The notes beneath the pieces were generated by a model. That model was not told the DNA's origin. It worked only from the letters and a program-made list of their open reading frames with translations, and did not search any database. From Hyphomonadaceae bacterium (GTDB lineage Bacteria; Pseudomonadota; Alphaproteobacteria; Caulobacterales; Hyphomonadaceae), in contig JANSWU010000007.1 of the NCBI GenBank assembly GCA_024743315.1, forward strand, positions 1 to 64,000: a stretch of DNA of 64,000 bases, read 5' to 3'. The first letter of the stretch is position 1. Each line of letters begins with the position of its first letter. Made by a program: the position numbers and the translations under genes. Of the stretch, positions 32,814 to 40,813 are shown in pieces.

Positions 32814-34073
32814 TTACACCTTAGCGTGCAGCACAACCGGCACGTTTGTGTAGCCCATGACGAAATTGGAAAGCACACGTTCTGGCTCGCCGACCAATTC
32901 AACCCGGTCAAAGCGATTGAGGATTTCTTCCCACAGGATGCGCAGCTGCATCTCGCCGACGCGATTGCCCATGCAGCGATGAACCCCAAATCCAAAGGAG
33001 AGGTGCCGCCGAGCGTTCGGCCGGTCGATCCAGAACCGATCCGGATCTTCGATCACGGTCTCGTCGCGATTGCCCGAGACATACCACATCACGACCTTGT
33101 CGCCCTTCTTGATCTGCTTGCCGCCAAGCTCGATGTCTTCCAGTGCCGTCCGGCGCATATGGCCCAGCGGGGTTTGGAAGCGGATGATCTCAGACACCAT
33201 ATTGGGGATCAGTGACGGGTCGGTTTTCAGTTTGGCAAACTCATCCGGGTTGCGATTGAGCTCAACCACGCCCGCGCTGATCGAGTTGCGGGTCGTATCA
33301 TTACCGCCGACGATCAGCAGGATCAGATTGCCGAGGAATTCCTGCGGATCATTGACCATGTCAGCGGTCTCGGGATTGTGCGCCAGCAAGGAGATGAAAT
33401 CGAACTTCTTCGGCTGTGCGGCCCGTTCCTGCCAAAGTCGGGCGAAATAGGCATAACATTCTTCCAGCGTTTTCATCCGCTGTTCCATATCAACCTCAAT
33501 GCCGACCGTTTCAGACGTGGTTGCGACATCCGACCAATAGGGCAGGAGGTGACGATCCTCGAACGGGAAGTCGAATAGAGTGGCGAGCATTTGCGTGGTC
33601 AGTTCTTTCGAGACTAGCTCGACCCAATTGAATTCTTCGCCGACCGGCAAGCTGTCGAGAATGTTGCAGACCCGTTGGCGGATCAGGGCTTCGATTTCTG
33701 ACAATTGCGACGGCGCCACGGCGGGGCTGACCGTCTTGCGCTGGGTGACATGTTTCGGCCCATCCATGGCAATGAACATAGGTGTTTCCATGCCCTCAGG
33801 CGCATCGCCAATGACGATATTGTCCTGCGAAGAAAACACTTTGTGATTGGAGTCGACCGCGACGATGTCGTGATACTTGGTCACCGACCAATAGGGTCCG
33901 AACGGGCTGTCTGGGCAGTAATGGATCGGATCTTCCTGGCGCAGCCGGCGGAAATACGCGCCCTGCTGATTGGCTTCGAAAATCTCCGCTTTGGAGACAT
34001 CAAGGGTTTCCAGATCGAGGCTGTAGGGATCCGGAATGTCGGAGCTTTCCAGTGTGTGCTGTGTGTCGGCCAA
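32814..34073 (-). CDS. cytochrome P450, CYP153-like (alkane/fatty-acid hydroxylase)
   Basis: From a TTG at 34073 with GGGAGG upstream it has 419 residues, a normal CYP length; an upstream frame to 34253 has no P450-like sequence. The I-helix is GGNDTTRNSISAG. The K-helix lies at EIIRFQTP (the E-x-x-R position), followed by GHMRRTALEDIELGGKQIKKGDKVVMWYVSGNRD. The heme-binding loop FGFGVHRCMG places Cys367. This string matches CYP153 enzymes, which hydroxylate alkanes, fatty acids or cyclic compounds at the terminal position. No ferredoxin or reductase gene is adjacent. Confidence 0.87.
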   Translation of the reverse strand: MADTQHTLESSDIPDPYSLDLETLDVSKAEIFEANQQGAYFRRLRQEDPIHYCPDSPFGPYWSVTKYHDIVAVDSNHKVFSSQDNIVIGDAPEGMETPMFIAMDGPKHVTQRKTVSPAVAPSQLSEIEALIRQRVCNILDSLPVGEEFNWVELVSKELTTQMLATLFDFPFEDRHLLPYWSDVATTSETVGIEVDMEQRMKTLEECYAYFARLWQERAAQPKKFDFISLLAHNPETADMVNDPQEFLGNLILLIVGGNDTTRNSISAGVVELNRNPDEFAKLKTDPSLIPNMVSEIIRFQTPLGHMRRTALEDIELGGKQIKKGDKVVMWYVSGNRDETVIEDPDRFWIDRPNARRHLSFGFGVHRCMGNRVGEMQLRILWEEILNRFDRVELVGEPERVLSNFVMGYTNVPVVLHAKV

Positions 34074-34094
34074 ATGTTCCTCCCAAGTGTTTTC

Positions 34095-34110
34095 TAGGGT
34101 GATAACCCTA
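34095..34110. promoter_or_regulatory. palindrome upstream of the P450 gene, probable TetR operator
   Basis: TAGGGT (34095-34100) and ACCCTA (34105-34110) are a perfect 6-bp inverted repeat around GATA. On the minus strand a TTGGCA (-35-like) lies 16-17 bases before the TTATCA within the palindrome, so a bound repressor would cover the -10 region. It lies 22 bases upstream of the TTG start. Assignment to the downstream TetR is inference. Confidence 0.55.
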
Positions 34111-34177
34111 ATACTCGGGACTGCCAAGATGAAACCCGGCACTTGCTTCCGGACGCGAGTCCGACACATTAGCGGCC

Positions 34178-34783
34178 ATGAGCAAAACGTCTGCCGGCCC
34201 TGAAATCCAACGCATGATCGATCTGATCGCGCGTCTGCCCGGGCTCGGGCCACGGTCGGCCCGTCGGGCAGCCTTGTTTTTGCTCAAACGCCAGGACGCC
34301 TTATTGCGCCCGATGGCAGAAGCCCTGGCCGAGGCGGCCGACAAGATCGAGCAATGCCAAACCTGCGGGAATTATGACACGCTGCAGCCCTGCGCGGTGT
34401 GCCAAACGCCGGGTCGGGATGACGGTCTGATCTGCGTGGTCGAAGATGTCCCTGACCTCTGGGCGCTCGAACGCGCCGCGGCCTTCCGGGGCCGGTATCA
34501 CGTCCTTGGCGGGGTGATGAGCGCGCTTGATGGGGTCGGGCCTGAGGACCTGACGATTGGCCTGCTCGTTGATCGGGTCAAACAAGGCGGCGTACGCGAA
34601 GTTATTCTGGCCCTGAATGCCACTGTCGATGGCCAGACCACCGCCCATTACGTGGCCGAACGCTTGGAAGGGCTTGGCGTCGAGGTGACCCGTCTCGCGC
34701 ATGGTGTACCTGTGGGCGGTGAGCTCGATCATCTGGACGATGGCACGTTGGCCACCGCCCTGAGATCACGGCGCGGCGTCTAG
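34178..34783 (+). CDS. recR: recombination protein RecR
   Basis: A 201-residue protein. The helix-hairpin-helix [16 protein letters not shown] is at residues 21-36. The zinc site is Cys60, 63, 72 and 75 in [16 protein letters not shown]. The TOPRIM domain follows ([40 protein letters not shown]). RecFOR loads RecA onto gapped DNA. It is divergent from the P450 gene; the usual ybaB neighbour is 3.8 kb away. It overlaps the sugar-dehydrogenase gene by 4 bases at the 3' end. Confidence 0.95.
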   Translation: MSKTSAGPEIQRMIDLIARLPGLGPRSARRAALFLLKRQDALLRPMAEALAEAADKIEQCQTCGNYDTLQPCAVCQTPGRDDGLICVVEDVPDLWALERAAAFRGRYHVLGGVMSALDGVGPEDLTIGLLVDRVKQGGVREVILALNATVDGQTTAHYVAERLEGLGVEVTRLAHGVPVGGELDHLDDGTLATALRSRRGV

Positions 34784-35931
34784 CTCGCCTTTTCGAGTCG
34801 ATAGACCACGCCATCCAGCACATTGGTGGCGAGGTAGATTGCATCCGGGGTCGAGATCACATCCCGGTATCCGGTCTGCAAATCGGTCAGCAAATCGACG
34901 GGCTCGCCAATCGTGCCGTCTTCGCCGACATCAACATGGACCAGTTTCATGCCGGCGGGGCCGCCCATGGCGCCAATCAGCAAATCGCCAGACCAGTCTT
35001 CAAACCCGACTGTCTGCACCACAGCCATGCCGGATGGGGCAATGGATGGCACCCATTTGACTTCTGGCTGCTCCATGCCCGGCGCTTCGGTTTCATCGGT
35101 GATGATGGTGCCGTCATAATTGATGCCATAGGTGATTTCGGGCCAGCCATAATTGTTGCCGGCTTCGACAATGTTCAGCTCGTCGCCGCCTTTTGGACCG
35201 TGCTCGTGCGCGATCAGCAAGTCGGCACCAGCATGATAGACCATGCCCTGCACATTGCGGTGACCGTACGACCAGACCGACGCATTGCCGCTGCCATCGA
35301 CGAACGGATTGTCGCTAGGAATGCTGCCGTCGGGCATGATCCGGGCAATCTTGCCGTGCAGATTTGTCGGGTCTTGTGCATCTTGCATATAGCGATAACC
35401 GTCGCCAAGCGAGATGGCCATGGAGCCGTCTGGCAGGAAGGCCATGCGCGAACCATAATGGTACGTCGTGGAGCGCGGCGCGCCGACGAATATCTCTGTC
35501 ACATTGCTCAGCCCACTCGCATCATCGGCCAAGGTCGCAGAGATGACCGCTGTTGTGTTGGTGTCGCCCATGTCTTTTGAATAGCTGAGATAGAGCGTGC
35601 GATTGGTCTCAAAGGCCGGGTCGAGCGTGATCCCGAGCAAGCCGCCTTGACCCGCAACCAGGATATCCTCCGGAAGGCCAGTGAGCGGCGCGTCGACCAG
35701 GGTGTCGTTCTGAATCAGGCGCAAACGCCCTTCGCGTTCTGTCACCAGGAGGTCGCCATTTGGCAGGGCCGCCATGCCCCAGGGAAATTCCAGCCCTTCG
35801 GCAATCGGGACGAGCTTTAGCCCGCTTTCTGAGATGATAGAACCATCGGCCTCCGCTTCTGGGGCCGCCGCCTGTCCGCCGCACGCGGTCAGGGTGATTA
35901 GTGCAAAAACGGATATTCCGGAACGCAGCAT
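34780..35931 (-). CDS. PQQ-type sugar dehydrogenase (sorbosone/glucose dehydrogenase-like) lipoprotein
   Basis: From the ATG at 35931 (AGGAG 9 bases upstream; the frame is open to 35949) it has 383 residues. The lipobox is LITLTACGG. The six-bladed beta-propeller signatures are [64 protein letters not shown] and [12 protein letters not shown]. These match the glucose/sorbosone dehydrogenase family, which uses PQQ. Substrate and PQQ dependence are inferred; no PQQ synthesis genes are in the window. Confidence 0.87.
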   Translation of the reverse strand: MLRSGISVFALITLTACGGQAAAPEAEADGSIISESGLKLVPIAEGLEFPWGMAALPNGDLLVTEREGRLRLIQNDTLVDAPLTGLPEDILVAGQGGLLGITLDPAFETNRTLYLSYSKDMGDTNTTAVISATLADDASGLSNVTEIFVGAPRSTTYHYGSRMAFLPDGSMAISLGDGYRYMQDAQDPTNLHGKIARIMPDGSIPSDNPFVDGSGNASVWSYGHRNVQGMVYHAGADLLIAHEHGPKGGDELNIVEAGNNYGWPEITYGINYDGTIITDETEAPGMEQPEVKWVPSIAPSGMAVVQTVGFEDWSGDLLIGAMGGPAGMKLVHVDVGEDGTIGEPVDLLTDLQTGYRDVISTPDAIYLATNVLDGVVYRLEKAS

Positions 35932-35994
35932 TTGAGGGATCTCCTGCAATCAAACTTGTCCCGTCCTACATAGGCGACTCCCCGGCAAAAGAAA

Positions 35995-36028
35995 GAAGGG
36001 CGACCCAAACGGATCGCCCTTCTCCTCT
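35995..36028 (-). terminator. terminator of the TonB receptor gene
   Basis: GAAGGGCGA (35995-36003) and TCGCCCTTC (36014-36022) form a strong stem around a 10-base loop. Read on the minus strand the stem is followed by TTTCTTTTGC. It lies after the stop of the TonB-dependent receptor and before the sugar-dehydrogenase promoter. Confidence 0.78.
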
Positions 36029-36062
36029 CTCCCCCGCGCATCGCAGGGGCCCCTTGTGGTTC

Positions 36063-38849
36063 CTACCAACGCTTCTTGATGCGGAACCCAAACTGGCGTG
36101 GCTCAAGCAAGAAGACATTCGTGAACAAACCAGACGATGCGTCTGTGAGGTACTGGTTGGTCAGCTGATCTTCTTCAAGCAGGTTCTTCACGAACAATTC
36201 GAGTTCGAGATCGGCTGCATCATTGGTCAGCTGAATGGCCGCGTTCGCGTTCTGGAAGCTGTCAATGCGATCTGCTTCCAGGTTGAAGATCCGGGTGAAC
36301 ACCTCGCCGCGATGATAGAAATCACCGCGAACTGAAAGGTCCCAATCCTCATTGACGTCGAAGACATATTCAGCGCCGATTGAGAACGTGACTTCCGGTG
36401 CGAGCGGCAGCTTGTTGCCGGACACATCAACTGGGTTGCCGACGTTTCCATCAAAGTTTGGCAAACCATTCAGAGTCAGGAACTGGTTCAGCGTTGCGCC
36501 ACCCAAAGTCGCTTGCGGCGCATTCGGCGTACACAGGAAGGCCGCCAAGCCAGCAAAGGCGCCACCGCCTGCCGTGAGAAGCGTGTTCACGTCTGCGATC
36601 GGAGCCACACAGTTTTGTGTGGTGCCCGCATCCTTCACGACCACCAGGCTCGGATCGCCGCCGGTTTGGTCATAAGTGTCGAGCAGAGGATCTTGGTCCG
36701 CCAGCTCTGAGTTCAACAAACCAATCGTTGAATCGATCCGGAAGTTTTCTGTGACCTGATAGTAGAACTCTCCTTCGAAGCCGAGAACCTTTGCATCCAC
36801 GTTTTCATTGACAGATGTCCGGTTCACGATCGAGGAGATCTGATAGCCCTCATAATCATAATAGAACGCCGCCAGGTTTAAGATGCCCGCGCCGCCAAAC
36901 AGTGTGCTCTTCGAGCCGACTTCGAACGCGTTGATGAATTCTGGATCGAACGTGTTGCTCACCGCCTCAAGCCCTTCGGACTGAGGAGGGTTGATGCCGC
37001 CGCCTTTATAGCCGCGAGCAATGTTGGCATAAAGCAGCGTATCGTCAGTTGGGCCAAAGGCGCCAGCTTGATAGTCGAAGCCGAACCGGCCGGTCACTTC
37101 TTCGAATTCTGCTTCCTGCGCAGGACCGCCCTGAGCAAAGCCGTTCTGCTCACCTGGGAAGACCGCACCCGGTGCCAACAGAAGGCTAGGTGTGTTCTCC
37201 TGACGCTTTTGGTCGTTTGTATAACGCAGACCCAGGGTCCAGGTCAGATTGTCGGTCGCGTCCCAATAGGCCTCACCAAAGGCTCCCAAAGCATCGAGCT
37301 TATAAGGGCTTCGGCTCAGGAAGTAGGTCCGGTCGCCGGGCAGGCCGGTTGCAACACCTAAGGCCTCCGCCGTGTTGAAGAACACGAAATAATTCGTTTC
37401 GCCAATCGAATCGAGTTTCAGCGCGCCGACGGTAAAGTTGAAAGCGCCGTCAAAGTCCGATTGCAGTCGGGCTTCGAGTGACGTGGTTTCAAAGTCAGAG
37501 CTGGAATTGTCCGTCGCGAGCAATGTGTCTGCCGGCGCGCGGAGGCGTGTATCGACTGGGATCGTCAGACCGAAAGCACCCGGTCCTGGCCAGTCACCAT
37601 CGCCATCTCCGTCAACATCTGGTGTCAAAGCCGTGACATTGAACGGCACCGTGCCGATGCCTTTGTTATAGTCATCGGTGAACAGGCGGAAATTGTCATT
37701 ATGGCTGGCCAAGAATGTGAAGGTCAGATCATTGTCGAATTCATACTGGAACTCTGCCTGAACCGTATTCGACTCGCCCTCGAAAGTTGGAACCAGATTG
37801 GTTTCAAACTCGCGCAGGTTGCTAGACGTTGTCGCTCCTGCATTGCTGTCCGTTCCGAAAGCATCATACAGGCCGAGGCTTGCCGCAAGCACCCCGCCGA
37901 GCGTGCCGCCTGTATTGACAGTGCCGAGACCAGGTCGGACTTGGATCGGATTGCCATTGGCATCACGCGCATAGCCCAGGCCTTCGATTTGATACGGTAC
38001 GCAGCCTTGGTTGAACGGGAAGGGCCGTGTGTCTTTTGTACAGAGCTGTTTGGTCGCACGGGTTCGAGTTGAGTCTTCCTCATAATGCTCGGCCATCAGC
38101 CAGAATGACAATTTATCTGTAATGTCACCGCCAATTGTGCCGCGGATCGCCCAAAGATCGCGACCGTCGACATCTTCGGTGCTGCCATCCGGCAAGATCG
38201 CATCAGAGTATCCGTCCCGCGTCAGGCGGAAGCCTGCAACGCGAGCCGCGAGGCGCTCGCCCAGCGGAATATTCACATGGCCGCTAAATTTTAGATTGTT
38301 GAACTCACCATAAGTGAGTTCGGCGCTCGCTCCGAATTCCTCAAGGATCGGTTTAGCGGTAATCGCATTTACCACCCCGCCCGTGGCGTTGCGCCCATAG
38401 AGCGTTCCTTGCGGGCCGCGAAGGATCTCGATCCGCTCGACATCGTAAAACTCTGTTTCGAGCAGCGTTGACCCGGAAGACGAAACGCCATTGACGTGCG
38501 TACCCACGGCTGCGTCAGACGACGCGCCGACCGCAGCATTGATAATGCCGCGAATACTGATCCCGCCAGCGGAGAAGTTGCCTTGGGTCGATCCAAAGTT
38601 TGGAATGTTAAACTGAAGATCTGACCCGGTATCAATGTTCAGGCGCTCAAGTGCGTCCGGATCAAAAGCAGATACCGCGATCGGAACATCCTGAATGGAT
38701 TCCTCGGTCTTCTGCGTGGTCACAACCACGGTGCTCAGGGTGCGGGCACCGTCATCATCCTGGGCCATCGCAGCCGGGGCCCCGGTTGATAGCGCCAGCG
38801 CTGATGCGCCTGCAAAAAGGACATAATTCGAGCGTCGTGAGACTTTCAT
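36063..38849 (-). CDS. TonB-dependent outer-membrane receptor
   Basis: A 928-residue protein with a signal peptide ending AAMAQD. The TonB box region TLSTVVVTTQKTEESIQDVPIAVSAFD leads into the plug (IDTGSDLQFNIPNFG, VERIEILRGPQGTLYGRNATGGVVNAIT). A long 22-stranded barrel follows and ends LLEPRQFGFRIKKRW. The ligand is not readable. Signature loops resemble receptors for sugars, terpenoids or aromatic compounds in Caulobacterales rather than classical siderophore receptors. It is monocistronic and followed by a terminator. No ExbB/TonB genes are in the window. Confidence 0.93.
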   Translation of the reverse strand: MKVSRRSNYVLFAGASALALSTGAPAAMAQDDDGARTLSTVVVTTQKTEESIQDVPIAVSAFDPDALERLNIDTGSDLQFNIPNFGSTQGNFSAGGISIRGIINAAVGASSDAAVGTHVNGVSSSGSTLLETEFYDVERIEILRGPQGTLYGRNATGGVVNAITAKPILEEFGASAELTYGEFNNLKFSGHVNIPLGERLAARVAGFRLTRDGYSDAILPDGSTEDVDGRDLWAIRGTIGGDITDKLSFWLMAEHYEEDSTRTRATKQLCTKDTRPFPFNQGCVPYQIEGLGYARDANGNPIQVRPGLGTVNTGGTLGGVLAASLGLYDAFGTDSNAGATTSSNLREFETNLVPTFEGESNTVQAEFQYEFDNDLTFTFLASHNDNFRLFTDDYNKGIGTVPFNVTALTPDVDGDGDGDWPGPGAFGLTIPVDTRLRAPADTLLATDNSSSDFETTSLEARLQSDFDGAFNFTVGALKLDSIGETNYFVFFNTAEALGVATGLPGDRTYFLSRSPYKLDALGAFGEAYWDATDNLTWTLGLRYTNDQKRQENTPSLLLAPGAVFPGEQNGFAQGGPAQEAEFEEVTGRFGFDYQAGAFGPTDDTLLYANIARGYKGGGINPPQSEGLEAVSNTFDPEFINAFEVGSKSTLFGGAGILNLAAFYYDYEGYQISSIVNRTSVNENVDAKVLGFEGEFYYQVTENFRIDSTIGLLNSELADQDPLLDTYDQTGGDPSLVVVKDAGTTQNCVAPIADVNTLLTAGGGAFAGLAAFLCTPNAPQATLGGATLNQFLTLNGLPNFDGNVGNPVDVSGNKLPLAPEVTFSIGAEYVFDVNEDWDLSVRGDFYHRGEVFTRIFNLEADRIDSFQNANAAIQLTNDAADLELELFVKNLLEEDQLTNQYLTDASSGLFTNVFLLEPRQFGFRIKKRW

Positions 38850-38961
38850 ATGCTAACTCCTCCCTCGGTGCCTGCTTTTATGGCACGAGTTTTTATTGCG
38901 TTTCCTCATGGGCTTCCCATGTTGTCCGGGAATGCCTCAATATGCATGTCAGAGGCAGGTG

Positions 38962-39030
38962 TGACACTTTGTCAACAAGTTACGTAGGGGATGCGCTGTT
39001 TGACGCGCTCCTGTGTGACATTTGATACAC
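38962..39030. promoter_or_regulatory. two palindrome-like sites between the TonB receptor and queC
   Basis: TGACA-CTT-TGTCA (38962-38974) is a perfect short palindrome. GTGTGACATTTGATACAC (39013-39030) is a GTGT/ACAC near-palindrome beginning with the same GTGTGACA words. They could be regulator sites for either divergent gene. They are reported as structure only. The rest of the 229-base gap shows nothing definite, including no preQ1 riboswitch. Confidence 0.3.
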
Positions 39031-39078
39031 TACGATTGAGGCGCTCGAGGGCCCGATGAAACAAGGAAAGACAGGTCT

Positions 39079-39786
39079 ATGACAAAGCGCTCAGCCTTGG
39101 TGCTTTTTTCTGGGGGGCAGGACTCCACGATTTGCCTTGCCTACGCCTTGGCGCGGTATGATCGAATCGAAACCATCGGATTTGATTATGGCCAGCGTCA
39201 TGCGGTTGAGTTGGCGTGTCGCCCGAAAATCCTGTCGGCGCTAAAGACCAGCTTCCCGGAGTGGGCGAGCAAACTCGGCGATGACCATGTTTGTGATGTC
39301 TCCGTGCTCGGCGAAATCAGCGACACCGCGATGACTCGCGAGACAGAAATAGAAATCGCCGAAAACGGTTTGCCGAACACCTTTGTGCCTGGGCGCAACC
39401 TCTTATTCCTTACCCTGGCAGGGGCGCTGGCCTGGCGGCGCAACATTTCGACCCTGGTCGGCGGCATGTGCGAAACCGATTATTCAGGCTATCCGGATTG
39501 TCGTCGTGGCACGCTCGATGCGCAGGAATTGACTCTGTCGCGCGGCATGGAGCGCCCGTTCCAGATTGATACGCCGCTCATGTGGCTCGACAAGGCAGAA
39601 ACCTGGGAGCTTGCGGAAGAGCTCGGCGGGCAAGCGTTAATCGATCTGGTGATTGAACAAACGCATACTTGCTATCTCGGCGATCGCGAGCATCGTCATG
39701 ATTGGGGCTATGGCTGTGGCAGCTGCCCGGCCTGTGAGCTTCGCGCTAAGGGATATGAGACGTGGCGTGCTAAGGTCCCGGCATGA
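39079..39786 (+). CDS. queC: 7-cyano-7-deazaguanine synthase QueC
   Basis: A 235-residue ATP-dependent enzyme making preQ0 from carboxydeazaguanine and ammonia. The PP-loop [16 protein letters not shown] (SGGxDS at 11-16) binds ATP. The C-terminal zinc site [30 protein letters not shown] holds four Cys. It overlaps queE by 4 bases, the first gene of a queC-queE-queD operon. The pathway leads to queuosine in tRNA. Confidence 0.95.
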   Translation: MTKRSALVLFSGGQDSTICLAYALARYDRIETIGFDYGQRHAVELACRPKILSALKTSFPEWASKLGDDHVCDVSVLGEISDTAMTRETEIEIAENGLPNTFVPGRNLLFLTLAGALAWRRNISTLVGGMCETDYSGYPDCRRGTLDAQELTLSRGMERPFQIDTPLMWLDKAETWELAEELGGQALIDLVIEQTHTCYLGDREHRHDWGYGCGSCPACELRAKGYETWRAKVPA

Positions 39787-40433
39787 GAACTTATTCAGTC
39801 AAAGAAGCTTATGTGACCTTGCAGGGTGAGGGCGCGCAAACCGGGCGCGCGGCCGTTTTCCTGCGCTTTGCCGGATGTAATCTCTGGTCTGGATTGGAAC
39901 GTGATCGCGCGACCGCGATCTGCAATTTCTGCGATACAGATTTTGTCGGGACAGATGGCGATCACGGCGGAAAATTCGTCGGTGCCGAGGCGCTCGCACA
40001 GCACGTGAAATCGGTCTGGGAGGAGAGCGGGCCGGAAGGTGGCAAACCGTATGTGATTTGCACGGGCGGTGAACCCCTTTTGCAACTCGACGCAGCAGCC
40101 ATTGCTGCGCTTAAAGCTGCCGGCTTCGAGATCGGCGTGGAAACCAATGGGACGCTAGCAGCGCCAGATGGGCTGGACTGGATCTGCGTCAGTCCGAAAG
40201 CCAATGCCCCGCTGCAACAGCTCAGCGGTAACGAACTGAAACTGGTGTTCCCGCAGGACGAACCCGAGGCGCAGCCTTCACAATTTGAAAGCTTGCAGTT
40301 TCAACACTTTTTTCTCCAACCTAAAGATGATAGGGCGCACGCCCAGAACATTGCAGCGACGGCTGCCTACTGCATGAAGCACCCGAAATGGCGATTGAGC
40401 TTACAGACACACAAACTGATCGGCCTGCCGTAA
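39783..40433 (+). CDS. queE: 7-carboxy-7-deazaguanine synthase QueE (radical SAM)
   Basis: A 216-residue radical SAM enzyme converting carboxytetrahydropterin to carboxydeazaguanine. The [4Fe-4S] ligands are Cys32, Cys47 and Cys50: a C-x14-C-x2-C motif instead of the common C-x3-C-x2-C. This insertion type is known among QueE enzymes. [30 protein letters not shown] follows. It overlaps queC by 4 and queD by 46 bases. Confidence 0.93.
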   Translation: MRTYSVKEAYVTLQGEGAQTGRAAVFLRFAGCNLWSGLERDRATAICNFCDTDFVGTDGDHGGKFVGAEALAQHVKSVWEESGPEGGKPYVICTGGEPLLQLDAAAIAALKAAGFEIGVETNGTLAAPDGLDWICVSPKANAPLQQLSGNELKLVFPQDEPEAQPSQFESLQFQHFFLQPKDDRAHAQNIAATAAYCMKHPKWRLSLQTHKLIGLP

Positions 40434-40810
40434 AGGTCGAGGGACAGGTTTTCGAGATTACCAAGGCGGTCTCGTTCGAGGCGGCCCATTATATGGGCGG
40501 CAAGCCCGAGGGGCATCCTTATCGCAATGTCCATGGCCACTCCTTCCGGCTCGAAGCCACCGTGGCTGGGACCGTGCGCGCCGGCGAAGAATGGGTGCAG
40601 GATTTCTCTGAGCTCGCTGCTATCCTGGCGCAGACAGCGGAGAAACTTGACCATCGGCTTCTCAATGAGATTGAAGGACTAGACGTCCCGACGCTGGAAC
40701 GCATCGCCGTTTGGGCAGCAAACGATTTGAAGCCGAAGCTTCCGGGCCTCAAGCAAGTTGTACTCGCGCGTCCGAGCCTAGATGAACGCTGTGTCCTGGT
40801 GCTCGGCTAG
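40388..40810 (+). CDS. queD: 6-carboxy-5,6,7,8-tetrahydropterin synthase QueD
   Basis: A 140-residue T-fold enzyme. The zinc ligands are His34 (FEAAHYM), His49 and His51 (NVHGHSF), with a late catalytic His in the DHRLLNE region and a terminal Glu/Arg (RPSLDERCVLVLG). It makes CPH4 from dihydroneopterin triphosphate. The start ATG lies within queE, so the two genes overlap by 46 bases. It ends 4 bases before the convergent PhoX gene. Confidence 0.93.
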   Translation: MAIELTDTQTDRPAVKVEGQVFEITKAVSFEAAHYMGGKPEGHPYRNVHGHSFRLEATVAGTVRAGEEWVQDFSELAAILAQTAEKLDHRLLNEIEGLDVPTLERIAVWAANDLKPKLPGLKQVVLARPSLDERCVLVLG

Positions 40811-40813
40811 CGC

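Noticed and set aside
34074..34253. Upstream extension of the P450 frame overlapping recR
   Set aside because: It would cover the recR start on the other strand and the promoter palindrome, and has no P450-like sequence; the TTG with GGGAGG at 34073 is preferred.
38850..39078. preQ1 or cobalamin riboswitch before queC or the TonB receptor
   Set aside because: No aptamer-like pairing or conserved box is visible.
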